Of a stretch of 64,000 nt of DNA, positions 16,184 to 24,873 are shown in pieces. The DNA lies in assembly GCF_022484265.1 (NCBI RefSeq), contig NZ_JAKVLR010000001.1:806001-870000 (forward strand), given 5' to 3'. The translations under genes were made by a program, and so were the position numbers. Every line of letters starts with the position of its first letter. Position 1 is the first letter of the stretch. The stretch is from Companilactobacillus sp. (GTDB lineage: Bacteria; Bacillota; Bacilli; Lactobacillales; Lactobacillaceae). Below the pieces are notes generated by a model, which saw only the letters and a list, made by a program, of their open reading frames with translations, ran no database searches and had not been told where the DNA came from.

Positions 16184-16207
16184 TACATAAATATTCATAT
16201 TTATGTA
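16184..16207. promoter_or_regulatory. 24-bp palindrome upstream of the surface phosphatase gene
   Basis: TACATAAATAT-TC-ATATTTATGTA, 11-bp perfect arms, about 45 bases before the start codon at 16139. The TTACATAAAT core recalls the boxes in front of the LysM gene. Confidence 0.5.
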
Positions 16208-16898
16208 CTCTATAATTTCAGTTTGATCTTACGATTATTAAATGATCCATTTTGAATCATCAATAACAATTTTTTTGATCGAAATTTTATCATTCTATAC
16301 TTTTGTCATTTATTGGCAATTCTTGGATCTAATTATTAACTTTCCAAAATATCCAATACATGTCAAAAATTCCATAATTTCAGTAATATCAGTGTTACAT
16401 CGCATACTTTCAAGGCTAGAAAGCATTAAAAATTATGTGTCTTATTCTGCAGACACGAAATTTCGGTAAATCAGTTTTATCAATTTTTCCTCCTTATTTT
16501 TTGAATAAATTAAATTTAACATCATCATTCTCATATTGAAAATTAAAGTTTTGGTAAAAAATATAAGTATTAAAAATAAGTATTTTGTTATTCATTTAAA
16601 TGATTGATCGACACTTTTAGCATTTGCCCTTTTTCATAAAATGAAAGCGACTAACAAAATTCACATGTATTTGGACAAAGCTATGAAGTGTAATTATTTA
16701 GAAAAATAATATTTGTAGAATATATAAATAAATAATAATTTGAATTCTAGACAAATGGGATAAACAAACTTTTTCAGGTCTAAAAAGGATTTTTTGGTTA
16801 ATATTCACAAAACGTTCAATATTTTTTAAGTTTCAAATAATAAAGCTCCAGTATTCTTTAAGTATCGAATCAATCAAAACTTAAAAGGAAGTACACAC
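16208..16898. other. AT-rich intergenic region without a recognised gene
   Basis: About 690 bases, very AT-rich, with no supported gene. A 75-codon plus-strand frame at 16242-16469 has no RBS and low-complexity hydrophobic content and is judged chance. An AAAAGGAAG box just before 16899 is the RBS of the VanZ gene. Confidence 0.6.
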
Positions 16899-17426
16899 AT
16901 GCGCTGGATACCATTATTATTGATCTTAAGCTTCACCCTTATCGGTGGAATCAACATTTACAAACATGAAACTCGTTTAACTCAACGAGGATTTTATTTA
17001 ATTGGATTAACTTATTTGACGCTACTAGAAATAATCGTCTTCACACCAATCTCATTTGACAGTTCGACTATTTACGTGATGCCGCTTGGAATTGGTCGAG
17101 TAAATCTGACTCAACTTGATATATTCAATCTCGGATTTTTCGAAAATATTGTTTTGACTGTACCATTAGGCATGATGATCAAATGGTCCTTTGAAAAAAT
17201 GTCGCTTGTCAAAATGTCAATGATAGGTCTGCTCATTGGGAGTTCAATCGAAACTATCCAGTACTACCTTTCACACGTCTTCTTGATCAACCGTTCTAGC
17301 GACATCAACGATGTACTTGCTAATGGAATCGGAATTATTGTCGGTGCAATTTTAGTATCATCATTTGCTTACCTACTCCGCAGAACCAGCCTAAAAATTC
17401 CGTTAATTGCTCGTTTAGAAAAGTAG
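16899..17426 (+). CDS. VanZ family membrane protein
   Basis: Integral membrane protein, 175 residues, four to five hydrophobic helices. The VanZ-like pattern is seen in FFENIVLTVPLGMMIKW, the polar ..SSIETIQYYLS and RSSDINDVLANGIGIIVG, where acidic residues and Asn line the membrane. VanZ of enterococci gives low-level teicoplanin resistance; most homologues have no known role. RBS AAGGAAG. Single gene. A second VanZ protein is encoded at 59192-59734. Confidence 0.88.
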   Translation: MRWIPLLLILSFTLIGGINIYKHETRLTQRGFYLIGLTYLTLLEIIVFTPISFDSSTIYVMPLGIGRVNLTQLDIFNLGFFENIVLTVPLGMMIKWSFEKMSLVKMSMIGLLIGSSIETIQYYLSHVFLINRSSDINDVLANGIGIIVGAILVSSFAYLLRRTSLKIPLIARLEK

Positions 17427-17486
17427 TTCAAGAATAATTTTTTAAAAAAACTAGCTATTTGTCGTAAAAGTCTGTATTATTATCTT

Positions 17487-17596
17487 TTGCAGGTAGCCTA
17501 CCTGTTATTCAAAAGTGGTGGTCTTGCACATTCCAAGGTTTCAATTGTAAGACTGCCCAGGGTCCCTCATCAGGAAGATGTGGGACCTTTTCTTTT
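17487..17596 (+). ncRNA. Candidate structured small RNA, unassigned
   Basis: Intergenic unit with a possible -10 TATTAT at 17475, three successive hairpins and a terminator. Hairpin 1: CAGGTA-GCC-TACCTG. Hairpin 2: GGTGGTCTTGCA / TGTAAGACTGCC (12 bp including G-U pairs). Hairpin 3: GGTCCC(T)CATC-AGGAA-GATG(T)GGGACC (17561-17587) followed by TTTTCTTTT. No coding frame or RBS. It lacks the SRP RNA tetraloop consensus and is not a T-box. No gene follows for about 150 bases, so a free sRNA is likelier than a leader. Confidence 0.5.
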
Positions 17597-17686
17597 ACTC
17601 CGAAGTTTATTTTTACTCAAAAAATCATTAACAATTTATATATAATTGATACAAAACCAGATCATATTATTTCAATTAAATGAAAT

Positions 17687-17719
17687 AAAACGCTTACATT
17701 AACATTTTTATGCTATAAT
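17687..17719 (+). promoter_or_regulatory. Extended -10 promoter with cre-like site for the 40-residue peptide gene
   Basis: TGCTATAAT (17711-17719) is a perfect extended -10. AAAACGCTTACATT (17687-17700) upstream is one base off the cre consensus, like the site at 8519. Confidence 0.6.
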
Positions 17720-17752
17720 CTATGTAAATAGTTTTTATAGGAGGAACCTATT

Positions 17753-17875
17753 ATGAACAGCAATACAGACATTACTACTACAAACACAGGTGCACCAATG
17801 GATTCAATCACATTGGCAAACCCATTGTATTTCATCGAATCTCTTGCAGGTTCAATCTTCGGTAGAATTTTCTAG
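17753..17875 (+). CDS. Orphan 40-residue peptide with hydrophobic C-terminal half
   Basis: Complete single-gene unit: promoter TGCTATAAT, RBS TAGGAGGA, ATG, 40 codons to TAG, and a strong terminator 14 bases later. The N-terminal half is polar (MNSNTDITTTNTGAP) and the C-terminal half is hydrophobic and amphipathic (LANPLYFIESLAGSIFGRIF). It has no classical signal peptide, no double-Gly site and no cysteine. I do not recognise a family. Possible roles include a membrane-acting peptide, a signalling peptide or a very small regulator; none is shown. A high-quality RBS, promoter and terminator make coding likely. Confidence 0.68.
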   Translation: MNSNTDITTTNTGAPMDSITLANPLYFIESLAGSIFGRIF

Positions 17876-17888
17876 CCATTATTCTTAT

Positions 17889-17933
17889 TAAAAAACGCAA
17901 CCAAGTTGATCAATAACTTGGTTGCGTTTTTTT
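17889..17933 (+). terminator. Terminator of the 40-residue peptide gene
   Basis: AAAAAACGCAACCAAGTT / AACTTGGTTGCGTTTTTTT stem-loop; strong on both strands. Confidence 0.92.
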
Positions 17934-18024
17934 GATTTATTAAGAAAAATTATCGTTGTATTCGCGACAATCATCCAAAAAGACTATACTTTTTGCTAAT
18001 TAATACCCTAACAGGAGGCAAATT

Positions 18025-18474
18025 ATGATCCATTATGTCGCAAAATTTTTTGACCAATTAACTACTAAAGAACTCTGGTCGATCTACAAACTAAGAGTTG
18101 AAATATTCGTCGTCGAACAAAAATGCTACTACCAAGAAGTCGACGAAGATGACCTCAAGTCTCTGCACTTAATAGGAGTCGACGATGATGGCAATTTGGT
18201 CACATATGCACGACTTATACCTGAAAAAGATCACGTTAGAATCGGGCGCGTTGCTGCCGCCAAATCAGTTCGTGGAAATGGTGCCGGACGACAACTAGTT
18301 GCTCAAGCAATTATTTGTGCTCACGACGACTTCCCTAACGCAGATCAAATCGACATTCAAGCCCAAGCCTATTTGCAAAAATTTTATGAGTCAATGGGAT
18401 TCACTGCTACCAGCGATGTTTACCTAGAGACAGAAATTCCACATTTGGACATGATTTTGGGAATAGATAACTAA
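18025..18474 (+). CDS. GNAT family N-acetyltransferase, ElaA-like
   Basis: Acyl-CoA-dependent acetyltransferase of 149 residues in the ElaA branch. LWSIYKLRVEIFVVEQKCYYQEVDEDD is split here by charged residues typical of ElaA, and the acetyl-CoA loop is RGNGAGRQLV. RBS AGGAGG. It is a paralogue of the gene at 33785-34213, with the same start pattern (Y..F..L.T.EL..IY.LR...FVVEQ). The acceptor is not known for the family. Single gene with a terminator just after it. Confidence 0.87.
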   Translation: MIHYVAKFFDQLTTKELWSIYKLRVEIFVVEQKCYYQEVDEDDLKSLHLIGVDDDGNLVTYARLIPEKDHVRIGRVAAAKSVRGNGAGRQLVAQAIICAHDDFPNADQIDIQAQAYLQKFYESMGFTATSDVYLETEIPHLDMILGIDN

Positions 18475-18509
18475 AATACGAGAGCCTCATTTGGCTCTCG
18501 TATTTTTAT
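18474..18509. terminator. Bidirectional terminator
   Basis: ATACGAGAGCC-TCATTT-GGCTCTCGTAT with T-run between the convergent GNAT and lectin/WxL genes. Confidence 0.92.
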
Positions 18510-20893
18510 ATACTATTAACTAAACTCCAGTGTATATATCCGTGATAGTTATCTTCGTTGTTGGAACCATTCACTTTCAACAATACACCGCTGTCATTTG
18601 TCCATGTCTTTACAAGTTCAGTTGTTTGTGTTCCTTGTAAACTTTTTCTCCCATCATCTTTTATGATTTGAGGTTGATTCTCCAACGGTAAAATACTACC
18701 GTCAGGATTTTTAAAGATAATTGCACCGTTAAATTTTTTGTGTGTTTTGTCCCCTATTAGTGGATCAGCCCAAGCTTTTAATTTCCATATATTTTTCTTA
18801 TCATCAGAAAGATTCAGAGGACGGCTATCAACAATATTAAGTTGCCAATTTCCTTTTCTTCCTACTAATTGATTTGATGTCTCAGGATTAATATCTTTGA
18901 ACGATACAGTGTTAGTATATGTTCCAATTACTAGTGCACCAATATCAGTAACCGTATATATGATGCGTTTAACTGGTGTCTCATTTCCATTACTATCTGT
19001 AGCATACAAATAAATACTATTTTCCCCATCGTGAAAAACGCCAGGAACAGTTAGTTCATCGGATTCAGTACTACTTTGAACTTTAGGATCATAATCGGTA
19101 AATTTATCAGCACTATTTACCTTCGCATGAACAGTTATTTTTGGTGAGTTCCATCCTTGAGAAGATTCCCAAACATAATACTGAACATTCATAGATGTAG
19201 GTTTGTGTTTACTATCAATAATTGCTGCATCTCCAGTCGGTTGAACGACTTTCAAATTTAACTCTGGCTTATCAATAGTAAATCCCTGTGATTCCGCATC
19301 TTCAATCAAATATTGGCTTTTAAACCTAGAATGTTCTGGACCAACCTTTGTCGTCTGAGAAACGGGATTAACTTCTGTTACTACGGAAATTATTGCATGA
19401 GGATTATTTGGGTCATGATCTTTTAAAGCATTACTCAATTCAAAATTAAAATGATGTTGGTTCTCGTCGCACGGTACATTTGCAGAGGAACCGTCAGCAT
19501 ATTTAATACTGATAGACTTTGCTGTGACATTTTTAGGAATATTAATGTCTGCAACCGTGTTATTCCATGGTTTTATTCCACTAAGATATTTCAGATAGTA
19601 TTTGAAAGTTAATGAATCACCCTCGGTGACTTTTTGACTATCCGAGGTAATATCTTTATTTAATGTATCATCATGAAGTTCTGTTGTAACTTCACCATTG
19701 ACGAACGAAGGCACTGATTCAAAACTAATTAAATTATTTTCGAAATAAGTCCCTGTTGAACCAGTGAATCCCCATCTCAATTTGGTTTTTCCATTTAATA
19801 CGAAATGATCAATGTTTATTTGGTTTGTAGCTGTTACGGGATTATTTCTCGGTGTACCATCTAAATTCTTATCATTAAATTTATATGTTAAAGTTCCTAA
19901 CTTATCATCAATTTTATTATAATCAATTGTAATATGATGCCATGATGCATCTGTCAATTCTTGATTATCGCGAACATTATCTCCGTGATTCATAATAAAG
20001 TATCTTTTAAATCCACCGGTTGCTGAAAAATCACTACGATATGTTTTTGCCGAATCAGGATAAGTCATAGCTATATGCTGTGCTCCTCTCAAATCTAAAT
20101 CGAAACTATTTCCCAATCCATTTATTTGTTTAGATGAAAATTGAGCATCGCGAAAAGTGTCGAATTCTAATGCATAACTTTGTTGAATAGCAGTTCCTGC
20201 AAATTGCTTAGACGTTAATTCGGTTTGCGTATCGAAGTCCGTCCCCCAAACACCTAGTGACTCACCATGTCCAAATCTTTGATCTGGCAATCCCTTGTGG
20301 AATGTGGAAATAGCAGCTGCACCTCTAGTATCATTTTGTAAAACAAAGGCCATACCGTCACCTACGTATTTGTTTTCTTTATGCTCATCAATAGCCGTAG
20401 GTCGTCCAAAATATAACCACATTGAAAGTGTTTGGTTTTTAGATATATCAATATAATTACCATCATCAATATTTCCCCAAATGGCCCCTAATTGATCTGG
20501 GCGATTGGTAACCTGTAAAATACTAGCATTACTATTTTGAAAACTATTCTTATCTATAATTTTGGCAGCATTATCTTTTTCGGTACCAAAAGTTCCCAAT
20601 TGAAAAAGATTGGCGATTCCAAGTCCATCAGGCGCATTACTTAGAGCCGCTTTTAAATCTTCAGGATCTTTAGAATCTGCTGGTTTCGGATTTTCTTGCA
20701 TCCCGGGCAACGAAGAATCAAAATTTGGTACAGAATCATCTTCTCGCTGGACTTTTACGGATTTTGCAACGGTTTCCTGTGCGGCATGCACTTGTTTCAT
20801 CTTCGGCGCATAATAAATAACACTAACTATTGTAATAATACTTATCATTACAACATCAAACAGTATTCGCATCTTCTTTGAATGAATAAGCAT
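18506..20893 (-). CDS. Large secreted surface protein with L-type lectin-like domain and C-terminal WxL-like domain
   Basis: 795 residues. A basic N terminus and one hydrophobic segment (about 8-30) ending HAAQ form the export signal. The central part (about 95-400) resembles L-type lectin/legume-lectin folds of lactobacillar surface proteins: MWLYFGRPTA, GDGMAFVLQND, ESLGVWGTDFD, YALEFDTF, HHITIDYN. A run of Ig-like beta domains follows. The last 130 residues carry WxL-type features (GNWQLNIVDSR, GAIIFKNPDG and a terminal IHWSLVNSI), which bind peptidoglycan non-covalently. RBS GGAGGGA. WxL genes normally sit in csc clusters; this one stands alone. Confidence 0.82.
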   Translation of the reverse strand: MLIHSKKMRILFDVVMISIITIVSVIYYAPKMKQVHAAQETVAKSVKVQREDDSVPNFDSSLPGMQENPKPADSKDPEDLKAALSNAPDGLGIANLFQLGTFGTEKDNAAKIIDKNSFQNSNASILQVTNRPDQLGAIWGNIDDGNYIDISKNQTLSMWLYFGRPTAIDEHKENKYVGDGMAFVLQNDTRGAAAISTFHKGLPDQRFGHGESLGVWGTDFDTQTELTSKQFAGTAIQQSYALEFDTFRDAQFSSKQINGLGNSFDLDLRGAQHIAMTYPDSAKTYRSDFSATGGFKRYFIMNHGDNVRDNQELTDASWHHITIDYNKIDDKLGTLTYKFNDKNLDGTPRNNPVTATNQINIDHFVLNGKTKLRWGFTGSTGTYFENNLISFESVPSFVNGEVTTELHDDTLNKDITSDSQKVTEGDSLTFKYYLKYLSGIKPWNNTVADINIPKNVTAKSISIKYADGSSANVPCDENQHHFNFELSNALKDHDPNNPHAIISVVTEVNPVSQTTKVGPEHSRFKSQYLIEDAESQGFTIDKPELNLKVVQPTGDAAIIDSKHKPTSMNVQYYVWESSQGWNSPKITVHAKVNSADKFTDYDPKVQSSTESDELTVPGVFHDGENSIYLYATDSNGNETPVKRIIYTVTDIGALVIGTYTNTVSFKDINPETSNQLVGRKGNWQLNIVDSRPLNLSDDKKNIWKLKAWADPLIGDKTHKKFNGAIIFKNPDGSILPLENQPQIIKDDGRKSLQGTQTTELVKTWTNDSGVLLKVNGSNNEDNYHGYIHWSLVNSI

Positions 20894-21180
20894 ATTCCCT
20901 CCGCTAGAATCATCTATATTTAAAACTTAGTAATGATTTAGATAATTTACTTACTGTGTAATAGTGTGGCAGTCACAACCGACAGTCCAAAATCATTACA
21001 TCCCCATTTATTTTCACAATCATTGTATCAAAAAATGGTCAATTATTTACTATTTTTTGAATTTAATATTTTATATAAATTACATATTTATTAATCAAAT
21101 TTTATAAACGTTAATCCACCAACATTTAAACAACCACACACCAATCTAATCACCCACAATTTTTTACAAATTTGACCACA
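20894..21180. other. Intergenic region, no gene seen
   Basis: About 290 AT-rich bases upstream of the lectin/WxL gene. It must hold its minus-strand promoter but no convincing element could be fixed; no structured RNA or small gene was recognised. Confidence 0.5.
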
Positions 21181-21222
21181 AAAAAAGAGGATTTGTCCAG
21201 TAATTTGGAGAAATCCTCTTGT
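21181..21222 (-). terminator. Terminator of the PLP enzyme/ornithine decarboxylase genes
   Basis: AAGAGGATTT..AAATCCTCTT stem followed on the minus strand by TTTTTTTG. Confidence 0.88.
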
Positions 21223-21237
21223 GAAATTTATCGTATA

Positions 21238-22503
21238 TTATTTATAAAATGTTTCGTTAACTGCTTGAGTGATGGCAATTTTAACGTGTTGATAAGATAA
21301 ACCACCTTGGACGTAGAGTGAATATGGTGGTCTGATTGGACCGTCACTTGATAGTTCGATGGTGGATCCTTCAATGAAACTTCCTGAAGCCATGATGATC
21401 TCATCTTCATAGCCATCTTGGTGACTAGGGATTGGGTCAACGAATGAATTCATTGGTGAATAGTGTTGAATAGCAGCACAGAATTTGATCATTGGTTCTG
21501 GCTTACCAAAGTTGACTGTTTGAACAATATCAGTTCTCGGTGCATCCCATTTAGGAGAGACGTTCATGCCCATTTCTTCACACAATGCGGCTGTGAAGAT
21601 CATTCCTTTTAATGCTTCGCCAGTTGTATGTGGTGCCATGAAAAATCCTTGGTAGAAGTCACGGATGTAACCCCAAGTAGCACCCTCACCTTTACCGGCA
21701 CCAGGAACAGTCAATCTTGATCCGGCTGCATCAATCAAATCTTTACGACCAACGATGTAAGCACCACTCTTGGCAATACCGGCACCAGCATTTTTATATA
21801 ATGAACCAGCCATAATATCAGCACCGTAAAAAGTAGGTTCTTCCATTTCTGAGAATTCGCCGTAACAGTTATCGATAAAGATATTTACGTCTGGACGGAT
21901 ACCTTTAACAAATTTGATCATCTTAACAATTTTTTCAACCGTGAAACTATCACGAACGGCGTATCCACGTGATCTCTGAATAGCAATCACCTTGATCGAC
22001 TTGTCAGACTTCAAAGTTTTTTCAGCGGAATCGTAGTCGACTGAACCGTCTTCTAATAATTCATCAGTTCTGAATTTGATACCATAATCGGTCATCGTAC
22101 CTTGGTTATCGCCGGCAATTCCGATAACTTCTTGGATCGTGTCGTAAGGCGTACCTGTCAAATAATACAAAGTATCGTTTGGACGCAACATACTGAACAA
22201 AGCTGTTGAAATGGCGTGAGTACCAGATGCAAACTGTGGACGAACTAAGGCGTCGTCAGTTTTGAAGTATCCAGCGTAAATTTTTTCTAGCTTGTCACGA
22301 CCAATATCATCGTAGCCGTAACCAGTTGATGGAACTAAATCTTCTTCACCGACTTGGTTTTCTCTAAATAAATTTAAAACTCGTTGTTGTGCATACAAAA
22401 CTTGTTGGTCGATCTCATCGATCTTTGGTTGGATCATATCCTCAACTTTAGCAATTTTATCGCTAAGATCCTTTGGTAAATCCTGTTTCCATGACAATGC
22501 CAT
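21238..22503 (-). CDS. Methionine gamma-lyase family PLP-dependent protein (aluminium-resistance/YnbB type)
   Basis: Cytoplasmic fold-type I PLP enzyme, 421 residues, of the Met_gamma_lyase family (B. subtilis YnbB). The Schiff-base lysine is K237 in AGSLYKNAG; supporting motifs are FASGTHAIST (91-100), where PLP phosphate binds, and IFIDNCYGEF (208-217) with the ring-facing Asp. The biochemical role of this family is not settled (C-S lyase activity is inferred by homology). It lies 23 bases downstream of the ornithine decarboxylase gene and shares its terminator, so they are co-transcribed. Confidence 0.85.
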   Translation of the reverse strand: MALSWKQDLPKDLSDKIAKVEDMIQPKIDEIDQQVLYAQQRVLNLFRENQVGEEDLVPSTGYGYDDIGRDKLEKIYAGYFKTDDALVRPQFASGTHAISTALFSMLRPNDTLYYLTGTPYDTIQEVIGIAGDNQGTMTDYGIKFRTDELLEDGSVDYDSAEKTLKSDKSIKVIAIQRSRGYAVRDSFTVEKIVKMIKFVKGIRPDVNIFIDNCYGEFSEMEEPTFYGADIMAGSLYKNAGAGIAKSGAYIVGRKDLIDAAGSRLTVPGAGKGEGATWGYIRDFYQGFFMAPHTTGEALKGMIFTAALCEEMGMNVSPKWDAPRTDIVQTVNFGKPEPMIKFCAAIQHYSPMNSFVDPIPSHQDGYEDEIIMASGSFIEGSTIELSSDGPIRPPYSLYVQGGLSYQHVKIAITQAVNETFYK

Positions 22504-22526
22504 GAATAAATCCCCCTTGAATATTA

Positions 22527-24626
22527 CTATTTATTTTTTAAAACTTCTGCTTGAACTGAAATTGTGCCATCCTCATTCGTATCCCAATATACTCCTTGAA
22601 TCTCTGGAACAAAACCTGGGAAGCGTTCGATTGCTCCGACCAAGACTTCAAAATACTCTTGATCAATTTTTTGCCACTTTTCTCCTGGCGCCACAATAAA
22701 GACTCCTGGTGGATATGGCAAGGCACCTTCCATGGCAACTCGGCCCTCGATTTTGTCTAAGTCGACTAGCTCACTCTGATTTTTCATAAACAACCGGTCA
22801 GCTTGTTCAGGTGTCATTTGATAATTTTGCATGTTCGGCTTTGCAAAAAGTTCTTTCTGCAACCTGAACGTTTGATGTGCTTGATAGTACTCATGCATCT
22901 CCTGACACAATTGTTTCAAAGTGTATCCTGTATACCGTTTGGGATACCGTGAAGCTAACTCTGGCAAGACTTCTGCCAATGGAGTGTCATTCAAATAATA
23001 ATGTTCGAACTCTAAAAATGCTGCTAATAGTTGATCTAATTCTTCCTTAGTATCGCCAGGCGTTAATAAGAATAATAACGAATTGAGATCATCTTTGGCT
23101 CGGATAATGTTGTGTTCCATCAAATATTCAGCTACGACTGGTCCAGGAATCCCTGTTTCTTCGTACTGAGAATTTTCCACATCGATACCAGGCGTTTTAA
23201 CGGTGATCTTTAATGGATCAAACATAGCTTCTCCATTGGCCATTTTTGAAAAGCCATGCCATTTTTGAGTGCCGTTCATCTCCCAATACTTTGCCTGAGT
23301 GGCCAACTGATCAGTCGTTAAGTTCTCAAAATCATCAGGAATTAATGGTTTAAAAAGTTTTGATTGCTCAAGCAGCTTTTTCCGCCACTCGATACCCATC
23401 CTCAACATTTCATCCCACCATTTGATATTGCTAGGTCCTGACGTCACATAAGCGTTGACTGTCAACGATGCATAAATTGGATAAGAATAGCTTGAAGTAA
23501 CAAATTTCAAATAGGCATTGTTGAAATGTTTATGATCGACATAACGTGCTTGCCCTTTTAAATGAGAATCTTTTTTCAAAATTTGTGACGTCTGGGCTAA
23601 TCCAGCTTGTTGTTTGTGGAGTGATTGCGTAACTAAGATACCAGGGTCATCAGGACCGTAGTTATAACTGAGTGGCGACAAATGCTTCATGATCGGAACA
23701 AATTGTTCGAATCCGCCCCAGGCACAGTCGAATAAAATATAATCGCAAAGTTTTCCAATGCGGTCGATGATCCATTTAGCATCGTAGAAGACGCCATCGT
23801 ATGTCTCAAGTTGTAAAACTGCTAATCTAAATGGACGCTTTTGTTTAGCTTTTTCAGGATCGACTTTAGCAATTTCAGCCCGGATCTTGTCTTCAGTTAA
23901 AAACTTTGGATCCATTTCGCCAATCAATCCTAAGGCATTGCGGTCAGTGGGGATATACACTGGTTTAGCTCCACTCATGACCAATGCACTATTATACAAG
24001 GACTTGTGGTTATTGCGGTCGAACAATACTAGGTCGCCTTCTGTTAGCAAGGCACTAGCACAAATCGAATTCGAACTAGTCGTTCCGTTGGTACAGAAAT
24101 AAACTTTGTCGGCATTGTAGGTCTTAGCTGCCTTTTGTTCGGCTGTTAATGGTGTTCCGCCATGCGTCATCGTATCGCCTAATTGGTCAACGGTGTCACT
24201 AGTGTCGGCGAACATCAAATTTTTTCCAAAAAAGCGATTGAAGATTACTCCTGCCGGATGCTTATCGTAATATTGTCCGTTGTGATGACCCGGAGTCGTA
24301 AAGCTGATCGGACGTCTGTCAGTAAAATCGATCAGGTCAGTCAAAAATCCTGGAACGACTTTATTTTCATAATCTTTAATTTTCGCAGTTATTTCGGATT
24401 GGACAGACTTTATGTCGTCTTTTGAGTCAATTGTGATTATGGGGATACCTAACCCTGATGTTTTCTGTAGATCTTGAGCTGCCTGAATGTCAGTTTTATT
24501 TTGGTTATCGAGCACGATCGCTGCCAATGTTGCTGGATCAACGTGTTCGTTGAACGAAACAACATTCCAACCACTCGGAATGTACTGATTAGCATCATTA
24601 CTGATAGCAATTTTCAGAAAATTCAT
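22527..24626 (-). CDS. speC: Ornithine decarboxylase (Orn/Lys/Arg decarboxylase family)
   Basis: PLP enzyme of 699 residues, close to the 730 of the inducible enzyme of Lactobacillus 30a. An N-terminal wing domain (1-100) is followed by the PLP domain with FTTPGHHNG (109-117), CTNGTTSSN (178-186) and the Schiff-base K338 in SLHKQ, and a C-terminal domain. It would convert ornithine to putrescine with proton consumption, giving acid tolerance and a biogenic amine. Lysine or arginine specificity cannot be fully excluded. A divergent permease at 24874 is the likely ornithine/putrescine exchanger. Confidence 0.88.
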   Translation of the reverse strand: MNFLKIAISNDANQYIPSGWNVVSFNEHVDPATLAAIVLDNQNKTDIQAAQDLQKTSGLGIPIITIDSKDDIKSVQSEITAKIKDYENKVVPGFLTDLIDFTDRRPISFTTPGHHNGQYYDKHPAGVIFNRFFGKNLMFADTSDTVDQLGDTMTHGGTPLTAEQKAAKTYNADKVYFCTNGTTSSNSICASALLTEGDLVLFDRNNHKSLYNSALVMSGAKPVYIPTDRNALGLIGEMDPKFLTEDKIRAEIAKVDPEKAKQKRPFRLAVLQLETYDGVFYDAKWIIDRIGKLCDYILFDCAWGGFEQFVPIMKHLSPLSYNYGPDDPGILVTQSLHKQQAGLAQTSQILKKDSHLKGQARYVDHKHFNNAYLKFVTSSYSYPIYASLTVNAYVTSGPSNIKWWDEMLRMGIEWRKKLLEQSKLFKPLIPDDFENLTTDQLATQAKYWEMNGTQKWHGFSKMANGEAMFDPLKITVKTPGIDVENSQYEETGIPGPVVAEYLMEHNIIRAKDDLNSLLFLLTPGDTKEELDQLLAAFLEFEHYYLNDTPLAEVLPELASRYPKRYTGYTLKQLCQEMHEYYQAHQTFRLQKELFAKPNMQNYQMTPEQADRLFMKNQSELVDLDKIEGRVAMEGALPYPPGVFIVAPGEKWQKIDQEYFEVLVGAIERFPGFVPEIQGVYWDTNEDGTISVQAEVLKNK

Positions 24627-24873
24627 GATTATCCCCCATTTATTTAATTATTTTCATAAATAACTATGCAAACAAATATTTATTCTCTACAATTGTTTTG
24701 AATTAAATTTTTATCGGGATTAGTATTAGTTATGAAAAAATATTACAGTTCTGATTATATCTATCAGTCGAGGTACTGCACAAGTGAAAATCAATAGTTC
24801 TTTACTTACCCTGAAGCCTCCTAATAAAAAATTTATTTAAGATAAATTTTTTAACTTCCGGGGGGAACCTAAA

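Noticed and set aside
16242..16469. 75-codon plus-strand frame upstream of the surface phosphatase
   Set aside because: No RBS, very AT-rich low-complexity hydrophobic sequence, no terminator; looks like chance.
17487..17596. SRP RNA (ffs) or 6S RNA
   Set aside because: The conserved SRP tip (GGAAG..AGCAG type) and the long bulged 6S helix are not present; kept as unassigned ncRNA.
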